Shown: positions 17,656-25,453 of the stretch, piece after piece
How the letters are laid out: each line of letters begins with the position of its first letter
Numbering within the stretch: the first letter of the stretch is position 1
From: Occallatibacter gabretensis
GTDB lineage: Bacteria > Acidobacteriota > Terriglobia > Terriglobales > Acidobacteriaceae
Direction of reading: 5' to 3'
NCBI RefSeq assembly: GCF_001449115.1
Contig: NZ_LAIJ01000006.1
Coordinates: forward strand, 1-56,857
DNA length: 56,857 nucleotides
Made by a program: the position numbers and the translations under genes
The notes under the pieces: generated by a model
Seen by the model: the letters and a program-made list of their open reading frames with translations, nothing else
Database searches by the model: none
What the model was told of the DNA's origin: nothing

Positions 17656-18227
17656 GCGCGGCCCGCGAATTCGCGCGTTTCGGTGTTGACCTTGATGGAT
17701 TCGCCTTCTTTGACGAAGAAGGGCACTTGAATCTCGATTCCGGTTTCGAGCTTAGCCGACTTGGTAACGGCTCCGCTGGCGGTGTTGCCGCGCACTCCGG
17801 GCTCGGTGTACTGCACCTTGAGCTCGACCTGCTGGGGTAGTTGAATGCCGATGGGATTGCCGTTGAACTTGTCGAGCTGCACGATGACGCCTTCGAGAAG
17901 GAAGCCGAGCGCGTCGCCGAGCTTGTCTGCGGAGAGCGAAATGGTCTCGAAGGTGGTCTGGTCAAGGAAGTAGGAGCCGTCGGTATCGCTGTAGAGATAG
18001 GAGGCTTCGACGGTTTCGAGGTCCGGCACCTTGAACTTTTCACCGGCCTTGAAGGTCTTGTCGAAGACGGCGCGGGTGAGCAGGTTACGCATTTTGAGAC
18101 GCACGAGCGTCTGGCCGCCGCGGGCTGTGGGCGTAGAGATTTCGAAATCGAGGCACAGGAAGGGTGCGTTTTCGAACTCGAAGTACATTTTGCGCTTTAC
18201 GTCGATTGCGTCGATCAGTGCTGCCAT
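17652..18227 (-). CDS. Elongation factor P-like protein with EfpL (YeiP)-type loop
   Basis: Translation factor of the EF-P family that relieves ribosomes stalled at polyproline stretches. It has three OB-like domains, 191 residues, and the C-terminal EF-P signature (TGIEIQVPFFVKEGESIKV). At the tip of domain I, where EF-P normally has PGKG with a modifiable lysine, it reads STPTARGGQT with Arg36. E. coli EfpL (YeiP) has SPTARGAAT at the same place; that paralogue works without modification and has a longer loop. No EpmA/EpmB, EarP or YmfI gene is nearby. It could also be the sole EF-P of this lineage with an arginine tip. Convergent overlap with the phosphoesterase gene. Confidence 0.88.
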   Translation of the reverse strand: MAALIDAIDVKRKMYFEFENAPFLCLDFEISTPTARGGQTLVRLKMRNLLTRAVFDKTFKAGEKFKVPDLETVEASYLYSDTDGSYFLDQTTFETISLSADKLGDALGFLLEGVIVQLDKFNGNPIGIQLPQQVELKVQYTEPGVRGNTASGAVTKSAKLETGIEIQVPFFVKEGESIKVNTETREFAGRA

Positions 18228-18384
18228 TGGTTCTGTTATCCCTCTAGGAATGATTCTTCTTCTCTATCGTAAATGGCAAATCTGCCTTAAGTTTTGTAAA
18301 CGGTGTCAGATGGTTCTTGCCGGGTAAGCGGCGGGCATTGGTAGTATTGAGCGGTCAAAACAAACGTTTCAGTAAGGGGATTTT

Positions 18385-20646
18385 ATGAAACCGTCTCGCT
18401 TCCCTGCCCGGCTGGCTGTAGTTGCCGTGGCCCTTGCCTCAGCAGGCTCGATCCTGCTATACGCGCAGCGTCCGCAGCGCCCGGCTCCGCCGAAGGGGCC
18501 GTGGATGAATACGAGCCTTTCTCCGGATGAGCGCGCCGACATGGTGTTGAAGGAGATGACGCTGGATGAGAAGATTGCGCTGCTGCACGGGGTGGGCATG
18601 CCGACGGACGATCCGGTGACGCCGGAGAATGCGCCATCGAACCGCGGCGTGGGCTATGCGGTGGGCGTGCCGAGGCTGGGGATTCCAGGCATTGACATGA
18701 GCGATGCGGCGTATGGCGTGCGGTCGAGCCAGGCGAATGGACGGTATGCAACGGCCTTGCCGGCGAACGTGGCGGCGGCGGCAAGCTGGGACGCGGATGC
18801 GGCGTATGAGTATGGCGCGCTGATTGGCCGCGAGTTGCGCGCGCAGGGATACAACATGACCCTGGGCGGCGGCACCAACCTTACGCGCGAGCCGCGCAAC
18901 GGACGTACGTTTGAGTACCTGGGCGAGGATCCGATTCTGGCCGGTACATTGATTGCCAGGCTGATTGAGGGCACACAGTCGGCGCATGTGATTGGCGACA
19001 TAAAGCACTATGCGTTTAACGACCAGGAAAGCGGACGCAATTCCGGGAATGTATCGATTGACAAGCGTGCGGGACATGAGTCTGACCTGCTGGCGTTTGA
19101 GATTGGCGTGACTAAGGGCCATCCGGCGGCGGTGATGTGCAGCTACAACCGCGTGAACGGCGACTTTGCTTGCGAGAACGAGTGGCTTCTGAAGGATGTG
19201 CTGAAAAAGAACTGGCAGTTTCCGGGCTTTGTGGTGTCGGACTGGGGTGGGACGCATTCGACTGAGAAGGCCTCTGCCGCTGGGCTCGATAACGAGCAGC
19301 CGGGCAAGTTCTTCTATAGCGACAAGTACAAGGCGGCTGTAGACGCGGGCCGGATTCCGATGGCGGAGCTGGATGATCATATTCACCGGATTCTGCGGTC
19401 GATGTTTGCGGCGGGCGTGATTGATTATCCGCGGCAGCGCGCAGTGGTGGACCCGTTTGCGGGCTTTGAGACTTCGCGGAAGATTGAAGAGGGCGGCATT
19501 GTGCTGCTCAAGAACAACAAAGACATATTGCCGATTGAAGGCGCGAAGGTGAAGTCGATTGCGGTGATTGGCGCGCACTCCGATGTGGGCATGATCTCCG
19601 GCGGCGGATCTGCACAGGTGGACCCGATTGGCGGCAGCGCGATTCTGCCTCCGGGACAGGGCGCGACGCACTGGCAGCAGCAGATATGGTTTCCGAGCTC
19701 GCCGCTGAAGGCGATCAAGAGCCGTGCCCCGAATGCGAATGTGACGTTTGATCCGGGTGTAGATCCGGCCGCTGCCGCGGCGGCTGCGAAGGGCGCGGAT
19801 GTGGTGGTGGTCTTTGCTTACCAGTGGGAGAGCGAGGGAATGGATCTGCCTTCGCTGGCGCTGCCGAAGTACAAGAGCGGCGATAAGGAAGTGGATCAGG
19901 ACGCGATCATTGACGCGGTGGCGAAGGCGAATTCCCATGTTGTGGTGGTGCTGGAGACGGGCAGCCCGGTGACCATGCCCTGGGTGGATGCGCCGGAAGC
20001 GATTGTGGAGGCGTGGTACAGCGGAAGCGATGGCGCGAGTGCGTTGGGCAATATCTTGTTCGGCTCAGTGAACCCGAGCGGCAAGCTGCCGAATACCTTC
20101 CCGAAGAGCGATGCGGACCTGCCGCATCCGACGATCTCAAAGCCAGAGAAGATACACTTTGACGGCGCGTCGACTCCTGAGATGTGGGCCAAGGGATTGC
20201 CGCCATTCCCCATCAACTATGACGAAGGGCTGAAGGTGGGCTACAAGTGGTATGACGCAGAGAAGAAGCCGGTGCTGTTTCCGTTTGGCTATGGGCTCTC
20301 GTATACGACCTATGGCTACTCCGATCTGGATGTGAAGACGGGCGATACGGTGACGGTGACCTTCAAGCTGGAAAACAAAGGAAAGCGTGATGGCGCGGAG
20401 ATTGCGGAGATTTATGCCGAGCTGCCGGACAGCGCACAGGAGCCTCCGAAGCGGCTGGTGGGCTTTACGAAGGTGAAGCTGGGATCGAAGGAGAAGAAGA
20501 CTGTCACGGTGGAGATTGATCGCAAGTATCTTTCGATCTGGGATGAGTCGAAGGATGCGTGGTCGCTGGTTCCGGGGAAATACACCTTCCTGGTGGGTGG
20601 ATCGAGCGATAAGCTGCCGGAGAAGAAGACTGTCAGCCTGCAGTAG
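18385..20646 (+). CDS. Secreted glycoside hydrolase family 3 (beta-glucosidase type)
   Basis: Predicted exo-acting beta-glycosidase exported by a signal peptide (about residues 1-28, ending LLYAQ). The 753 residues contain the GH3 N-terminal barrel, the catalytic nucleophile Asp in VVSDWGGTHS (about residue 286), the C-terminal alpha/beta sandwich (from about 360) and a fibronectin III-like domain at the end (about 650-750). The motif DIKHYAFNDQESGR is typical of beta-glucosidases. AAGGGG precedes the ATG. A terminator follows at 20663. Beta-glucoside cleavage is likely; the exact linkage cannot be read from sequence. Confidence 0.92.
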   Translation: MKPSRFPARLAVVAVALASAGSILLYAQRPQRPAPPKGPWMNTSLSPDERADMVLKEMTLDEKIALLHGVGMPTDDPVTPENAPSNRGVGYAVGVPRLGIPGIDMSDAAYGVRSSQANGRYATALPANVAAAASWDADAAYEYGALIGRELRAQGYNMTLGGGTNLTREPRNGRTFEYLGEDPILAGTLIARLIEGTQSAHVIGDIKHYAFNDQESGRNSGNVSIDKRAGHESDLLAFEIGVTKGHPAAVMCSYNRVNGDFACENEWLLKDVLKKNWQFPGFVVSDWGGTHSTEKASAAGLDNEQPGKFFYSDKYKAAVDAGRIPMAELDDHIHRILRSMFAAGVIDYPRQRAVVDPFAGFETSRKIEEGGIVLLKNNKDILPIEGAKVKSIAVIGAHSDVGMISGGGSAQVDPIGGSAILPPGQGATHWQQQIWFPSSPLKAIKSRAPNANVTFDPGVDPAAAAAAAKGADVVVVFAYQWESEGMDLPSLALPKYKSGDKEVDQDAIIDAVAKANSHVVVVLETGSPVTMPWVDAPEAIVEAWYSGSDGASALGNILFGSVNPSGKLPNTFPKSDADLPHPTISKPEKIHFDGASTPEMWAKGLPPFPINYDEGLKVGYKWYDAEKKPVLFPFGYGLSYTTYGYSDLDVKTGDTVTVTFKLENKGKRDGAEIAEIYAELPDSAQEPPKRLVGFTKVKLGSKEKKTVTVEIDRKYLSIWDESKDAWSLVPGKYTFLVGGSSDKLPEKKTVSLQ

Positions 20647-20662
20647 ATTGCTGGACGAAAAG

Positions 20663-20710
20663 AACCCGTATCTGCGGAGCGATGTTGGCTTGGCAGGTAC
20701 GGGTTTTTTT
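20663..20710 (+). terminator. Rho-independent terminator after GH3 gene
   Basis: AACCCGTATCTGC (20663-20675) pairs with GCAGGTACGGGTT (20693-20705) over 13 bp with one G-T pair, then a run of T to 20710. The loop of 17 nt is long but the stem is strong. Confidence 0.8.
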
Positions 20711-20789
20711 CTTTGTTTTGGATGAGATTATTTCAAGATCAGATATGCGCTAGGCTGAATTTGATTTCACTCCTCTGAGGCGCACTTCC

Positions 20790-21986
20790 TTGAACAACTC
20801 CGCTTCTTCCTACGTGCCTGGCGCACGTCTTTCAGGTCCCCGCTTTCATGGCCTCGATACGCTGCGAAGCATGGCGATTTTTGCTGTCATTATTTTCCAT
20901 CTGCTGGATTTCGGTGGCGATAATACCTTGCCTGCGTGGCTTGAGCCGATTGCCCAGTATGGTTGGATTGGCGTGGACCTGTTTTTTGTGCTGAGCGGGT
21001 ACCTGATTGGGTCGCAGTTGCTGAAGCCCTATGCGAAGGGCGAGCGGCCGGGATTGTGGGAGTTCTATCGCAATCGGCTCTTCAGGATTCTGCCGGCGTA
21101 TCTGCTGGTGCTGGCGGCGTATTACTGGGTGCCGAAGTGGCCTGAGTTCGATGGCATGGCTTCGCCGTGGAGGTACCTGACCTTTACCTTCAACCTATCT
21201 TTGCCTAATTCCAAAGCATGGGTCTTCTCGCATGTGTGGAGCTTGTGTGTTGAAGAGCATTTTTACCTGCTGCTACCACTGATTGTGCTGGTGCTGATGA
21301 AGAAACCTTCTTTGCGCAAGACTGCGGTGGTGACTGCGGGCGTGCTGCTGTTTGGCATTGCTGTTCGAAGCTACTTTCTCTTTCATGTGCTGCAGCCGGC
21401 GGATCGTGTAGGCGAATCGTGGGGCAGGCTGTACATGGCGCACATCTATTACCCGACTTACAGCCGGCTGGATGGGCTGCTGATGGGAGTGGTGCTGGCC
21501 GCGGTAAAGATTTTTCGGCCTGAGTGGTGGCAGAGGATTGCGCGGCATGGTCATGCACTAACATTGGCGGCTGTGGGGCTTGTGGCTCTTGCCTTGTGGT
21601 TGACGCATGACCGCTATGCTTCAGCGACTGGAGTGGCAGCGGTTGGAGATATTGTCGGATTTCCGATTCTTGCGCTTGGCCTTGCGTGCCTTGTTGCTTC
21701 ATCGATCAGTGAGAACGGGCTGCTGGGCCGGTGGAAGATTCCTGGCGCGCGGCTGATTGCTACTCTGGCCTTCACGGTTTATCTGACCAGCAAGGCGCTG
21801 ATTCATGTTGTGGATTTGTGTTTTCCACACCTGCATGAGGCGAGCATGTGGGGACGACTGGCGGTGTATGCGGCTTTCTGCCTGATTACTGCGGGGGCGC
21901 TGCACCTGTGCGTGGAGCGGCCGTTTTTGTGGTTGCGGGATAGGGGCGTGCGGGCGAAAGCGCACTTGATGGAAGCGGTTCAGTAA
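20790..21986 (+). CDS. Acyltransferase 3 family membrane protein (OafA/YrhL-like)
   Basis: Multi-spanning membrane O-acyltransferase that transfers acetyl or other acyl groups to sugars of surface polysaccharides or glycolipids. The 398 residues show about ten membrane segments and the family motifs: the opening FHGLDTLRSMAIFAVIIFHL with its conserved His, GWIGVDLFFVLSGYLIG, and the central EFYRNRLFRILPAY and SLCVEEHFYLLLP. The start is TTG at 20790 with GAGG about 9 nt upstream. It is alone between two GH3 genes; its substrate is unknown. Confidence 0.9.
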   Translation: MNNSASSYVPGARLSGPRFHGLDTLRSMAIFAVIIFHLLDFGGDNTLPAWLEPIAQYGWIGVDLFFVLSGYLIGSQLLKPYAKGERPGLWEFYRNRLFRILPAYLLVLAAYYWVPKWPEFDGMASPWRYLTFTFNLSLPNSKAWVFSHVWSLCVEEHFYLLLPLIVLVLMKKPSLRKTAVVTAGVLLFGIAVRSYFLFHVLQPADRVGESWGRLYMAHIYYPTYSRLDGLLMGVVLAAVKIFRPEWWQRIARHGHALTLAAVGLVALALWLTHDRYASATGVAAVGDIVGFPILALGLACLVASSISENGLLGRWKIPGARLIATLAFTVYLTSKALIHVVDLCFPHLHEASMWGRLAVYAAFCLITAGALHLCVERPFLWLRDRGVRAKAHLMEAVQ

Positions 21987-22095
21987 GAATATAAGTGATT
22001 GATTATTGTAGTTGCCAACGGCTTAAGGTATTTACCATTTAAATAATGGAACGTGGTTACCAAATAAATAAAAAAAATATGCACATTGGCCATAT
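21987..22095. other. AT-rich spacer before element B
   Basis: First part of a 419-bp intergenic region between the convergent acyltransferase and GH3 genes. It is notably AT-rich compared with its surroundings, with runs such as AAATAAATAAAAAAAATAT at 22061-22079, and holds no ORF. The remainder holds element B and a family 1 repeat, listed separately. Confidence 0.4.
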
Positions 22096-22295
22096 AAAGC
22101 ATTTATTTGTATTGCCTTACGAGCATTTTTTGGTGTGCCCCGGTGTGTTCGCCTTTTCTGCGCCCGCGTGATCTGTGCAGAAAGAAAACGGCCCGATTCC
22201 TGTGGCGGAATCGGGCCGTTTTCTCTGCTGATTATGAGTAAAGCACAAACGGGGTTAATTCTACGCAAACTTTCTGATGGAATTTTTTGGGCTCG
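22096..22295. repeat. Terminator-centred intergenic element, copy B
   Basis: Related to copy A at 8999-9245. It has the left anchor AAAGCATTTATTT (22096-22108), CCTTTTCTGCG at 22152-22162 (pairing with GCAGAAAG at 22177-22184), the main hairpin (22183-22224) and the right part GCACAAACGGGGTTAATT..ACGCAAACT..TGATGGAATTT (22242-22286). It is about 45 bp shorter than A, mainly between the left anchor and the CCTTTTCTGCG motif. Like A it lies between two convergent genes. No coding potential. Confidence 0.6.
22183..22224. terminator. Perfect 18-bp hairpin, bidirectional terminator
   Basis: AGAAAACGGCCCGATTCC (22183-22200) pairs perfectly with GGAATCGGGCCGTTTTCT (22207-22224) around the loop TGTGGC. 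T-rich sequence follows the G/C core on both strands, so it can stop transcription from both the acyltransferase and the GH3/PA14 gene that converge here. Confidence 0.8.
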
Positions 22296-22313
22296 CAATC
22301 CGGGAAAGAACCC

Positions 22314-22376
22314 GAGGCTAAAGCCTCTTAAAATTGAGCCCGTAATCCGGGGCCTGAAGGCCCCGGCTCTCTCCGG
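22314..22376. repeat. Palindromic intergenic repeat, family 1, copy b
   Basis: GAGGCTAAAGCCTC (22314-22327) followed by GGGGCCTGAAGGCCCC (22349-22364) and GGCTCTCTCCGG. Both modules of family 1 are present with perfect symmetric arms, and the arms differ from other copies while keeping pairing. Confidence 0.8.
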
Positions 22377-22405
22377 AAAACAATCTCCGATTCATCAGAA
22401 GCTGT

Positions 22406-25201
22406 CTAGCGAGGGACGGCTTGTGTTCCAGTGATTTTGAACTCTTTTAAGAGGACGCTTTGCGCTGCGTCGCCATCCGGTTGGCTGCTGCCGAGGTAGA
22501 TTTTGTATTCGCCGGGTGAGACGGCGCGATTGCCCGTTGCATCGACTTGTGAGAGGGTGCGGGGGTCGAGGTGGAAGGTGAGGTGTCTTGTTTCGCCGGG
22601 GGTGAGATGGATGCGCTGGAAGCCTGCCAATGCGTGACGCGGTGAGAGATCGGTTTTGGGTGGGGCGAGGTAGAGCTCGGCTACTTCATCGCCGGCGGAT
22701 GCACCCGAGTTAGTCACGTCGGCTTCGACGGTGAGTGTGTCTGCTGCATGAAGGGATGCATTGGACAGGCCAAGATGCGTGTAGGTGAAGGTGGTGTAGC
22801 TGAGGCCGTCGCCGAAGGCATAGAGGGGCTTGCCGGTGAAGTAACGGTAGGTGCGGTTGGCCATGGAGTAGTTGTCGAAGGGCGGGAGCTGATCGACGCC
22901 GGTGTAGAAGGTAACGGGCAGGCGGCCTGAGGGGTTGTTTTTGCCGCTGAGGGTTTCCGCGATGGCCTGGCCGCCGGACTGACCGGGATACCACGCGTCA
23001 ACAATGGCGCGGGCGTTCTGCTGTGCCCAGTTGACGGCGAGTGCGCTGCCGTTGAGTAGCACGACAACGATAGGCTTGCCGGTTTTGGCGACGGCTTCCA
23101 GAAGCTGCTGCTGGACGTCGGGGAGTTCGAGGTCGGTGCGGTCGCCGCCGGAGAAGCCCTTGGCGTTGACGCGCATCTCTTCGCCTTCGAGGCGCGGGGT
23201 TAGGCCGACGAAGGCTACTATTACATCGGCTTTGTTTGCGGCGGCAATGGCTTGGCTCTGGAGCAGTTGCTGCGAGGGCTCCCACTCGAAGGCGATCATG
23301 CTGCCCTGGATTTTGCCGGTCTGCGAATACTCGATTTTGATGGCGTGGGGCGCGGTGTCGGCGAATGGAATGGCGAAGCGCTGGATGCCGCCGAAGTTGC
23401 GGCCGCTGGGTGGGAGCTTGCCCATGGCGTCTGTGGGCGGAGCGGTGGGGTCGAGCTTTTTTCCGTCGAGATAGAAGGCGTAGGTGAGTTTGCCGTCGCA
23501 GGCTCCGCAGCGTGGCAGGCGAAGCTGAAGATTGTATGTGCCGGGCTGCGGCATGGCGATGGTTCCGGTCCAGCGGACGGCAAAGGCCTGGGTGGTGGTG
23601 TCGGTGGGTTCGACGGGGTTGGAGGAGTTCCAGTCGAAGTCGATTTCCTTGTCAATACGGGTAAAGACAGGGCGGGTGAAGGCGGGAGCACCGTCGAAGC
23701 CGGGGTGGGCGAAGTATTCGGCGGTGAGGCCTTCGGCGTTCGATGTGGTGCGGAGCAGGGTGCGCGGGATGGGCATTTCGCCGCCTGCAACATAGGGCGA
23801 GCCCTGGGCGTACACGATGTGGTCCGCGCCGAACTCGGATGCGATGCCGTCAATGGGCAGGATGGGATGGACGGGGATGGCGTTGTAGTTGCCTTCAAGA
23901 CCGATGAGCGATGCGGCGAGTGGACCGATGACGGCTATGGTTTTTGTGCCGGGTTTGAGTGGAAGAGTGTGCGCGTCGTTCTTGAGCAAGACTATGGATT
24001 CGCGGGCCGCGCGGAGGGCGAGGGCTGCGTTCTCCGGTGAGTTGACGATGGAGAATGGGATGGATGAAAACCGGACTTGTGCGGGTGGATCGAACATGCC
24101 TAGCTCTATGCGCGCGGTGAAGAGGCGCTTGAGGGTGATGTCGAGCTGGGCTTCTGTGATGCGGTGGTTACGGACGGCGGCGGTGAGCGATTTGTAGGCG
24201 CTGCCGCAGTCGAGGTCGGTTCCGGCGAGGATGCCGGCGGCGGAGCCTGCTTCGTTGTCTGCGGAGTAGTGATGGCCGTGGGGCTGGCTGAAGTCGTCGA
24301 TGGCGTCGCAGTCGGAGGTGACGTAGCCTTGAAAGCCCCAGTCGCCGCGGAGTATATCGCCAAGGAGCATTTTGCTGGCGCAGGCGGGGTCTTTATCGAC
24401 GCGGTTATAAGCGCACATGATGGAGTCGGCTTTGCCTTCAGTGATTGTTGCCCGGAAGGCGGGCAGGTAGGTGTCCCAGAGATCGTGCTCGCTGGGATCG
24501 ACGTTGGCTTCGTGGCGCGTGGACTCGGGACCGGAGTGGACTGCATAGTGCTTGGGCGTGGCGATGGCTCGGAAGTATTTGGGATCGTCGCCCTGGATGC
24601 CTTTGACGAAGGCGGTGCCGAGACGGGCGGTGAGGAATGGGTCTTCGCCGTAGGTCTCCTGGCCGCGGCCCCAGCGGGGATCGCGGAAGATGTTGATGTT
24701 GGGCGACCAGATGGTGAGGCCGTAGTAGCGGTCGTGGTTGTCGTGGGCGAGTGCGTCGTTGTATTTGGCGCGGGCTTCAGTGGAGACGACTGTGCCGATC
24801 TGCTCGACGAAAGGCGCGTCCCATGTGGCGGCGTTGCCGATGGCCTGCGGGAACATGGTGGCGAAGCCGGAGCGGGCGATGCCGTGGAGGCCCTCGTTCC
24901 ACCAGTTGTAGGCGGGGATGTCGAGGCGTGGGATGGCTGCCGCGCGGTCGATGGTTTGACTGACTTTTTCTTCGAGGGTGAGGCGGGAGACGAGGTCATC
25001 TACGCGGGTGGAGATGGGGAGGGATGGGTTGCGGAAGGGCATGCGGGCTGCTGCGGCTTGTTGCTCGGGGGTTGGCCTGGGCTGGGTGGGCGCGGCGCTG
25101 TTTGTTACGCCGAGATACGTTGGAGGCGGTGTGGCTTGTTGCGCGCTGATTGCGTTGCAGGCGAAGGTTGCGAGGATTGCTGCTGCGAATACAAGGCGCA
25201 T
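22406..25201 (-). CDS. Secreted glycoside hydrolase family 3 with PA14 domain (beta-xylosidase/glucosidase type)
   Basis: Large exported exo-glycosidase of 931 residues with a signal peptide (about 1-20, ending NAISAQQ). Order: GH3 barrel (about 50-370) with nucleophile Asp in GYVTSDCDAIDDF (about residue 295), GH3 sandwich, a PA14 domain inserted in the sandwich (about 480-650, GLTAEYF at its start), the rest of the sandwich, and a fibronectin III-like C-terminus. The SDCDA motif and DPRWGRGQETYGEDP fit beta-xylosidase and related beta-glucosidase members. PA14 inserts usually help bind the sugar. Transcribed toward the acyltransferase gene with element B between them. Confidence 0.92.
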   Translation of the reverse strand: MRLVFAAAILATFACNAISAQQATPPPTYLGVTNSAAPTQPRPTPEQQAAAARMPFRNPSLPISTRVDDLVSRLTLEEKVSQTIDRAAAIPRLDIPAYNWWNEGLHGIARSGFATMFPQAIGNAATWDAPFVEQIGTVVSTEARAKYNDALAHDNHDRYYGLTIWSPNINIFRDPRWGRGQETYGEDPFLTARLGTAFVKGIQGDDPKYFRAIATPKHYAVHSGPESTRHEANVDPSEHDLWDTYLPAFRATITEGKADSIMCAYNRVDKDPACASKMLLGDILRGDWGFQGYVTSDCDAIDDFSQPHGHHYSADNEAGSAAGILAGTDLDCGSAYKSLTAAVRNHRITEAQLDITLKRLFTARIELGMFDPPAQVRFSSIPFSIVNSPENAALALRAARESIVLLKNDAHTLPLKPGTKTIAVIGPLAASLIGLEGNYNAIPVHPILPIDGIASEFGADHIVYAQGSPYVAGGEMPIPRTLLRTTSNAEGLTAEYFAHPGFDGAPAFTRPVFTRIDKEIDFDWNSSNPVEPTDTTTQAFAVRWTGTIAMPQPGTYNLQLRLPRCGACDGKLTYAFYLDGKKLDPTAPPTDAMGKLPPSGRNFGGIQRFAIPFADTAPHAIKIEYSQTGKIQGSMIAFEWEPSQQLLQSQAIAAANKADVIVAFVGLTPRLEGEEMRVNAKGFSGGDRTDLELPDVQQQLLEAVAKTGKPIVVVLLNGSALAVNWAQQNARAIVDAWYPGQSGGQAIAETLSGKNNPSGRLPVTFYTGVDQLPPFDNYSMANRTYRYFTGKPLYAFGDGLSYTTFTYTHLGLSNASLHAADTLTVEADVTNSGASAGDEVAELYLAPPKTDLSPRHALAGFQRIHLTPGETRHLTFHLDPRTLSQVDATGNRAVSPGEYKIYLGSSQPDGDAAQSVLLKEFKITGTQAVPR

Positions 25202-25284
25202 GAAGAAGACTCCGGATTATCAGCGGATGGCGAAGCATATTCACTGTATCTTGGCGGAGCGGGTGGCGTAAAAAACATCCCGCA

Positions 25285-25350
25285 GGGGCTAAAGCCCCGT
25301 CGTTTATTTACGGCTTTTGCGGCACGACTGAAGCCGTGCCCTGTTACGAA
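25285..25350. repeat. Palindromic intergenic repeat, family 1, copy c
   Basis: GGGGCTAAAGCCCC (25285-25298) followed by GGCACGACTGAAGCCGTGCC (25321-25340) and CTGTTACGAA. The second module is the ACTGAAGC variant; it occurs almost identically at 33607-33636, including the CTGTTACGAA tail. Confidence 0.85.
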
Positions 25351-25370
25351 GCTCAAGGTTAGCTGGTTGC

Positions 25371-25425
25371 TATCCCACTCATGCGCGAAAAGGCTGCGCA
25401 TGAATGGGGCACCCATTCTTTGTGG
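25371..25425. repeat. Palindromic intergenic repeat, family 2, copy a
   Basis: TATCCCAC and GGGGCACCC flank a short stem (CATGCGC, loop, GCGCATG). The same frame of flanks with a different stem occurs at 30088-30140. It lies 20 bp after a family 1 copy. Confidence 0.65.
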
Positions 25426-25453
25426 TGGGACTGGCGAAAGGCAGAAGCGGGGA

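Noticed and set aside
18457..19938. 493-codon minus-strand frame opposite the first GH3 gene
   Set aside because: Arg/His-rich antisense shadow of a clear GH3 enzyme.
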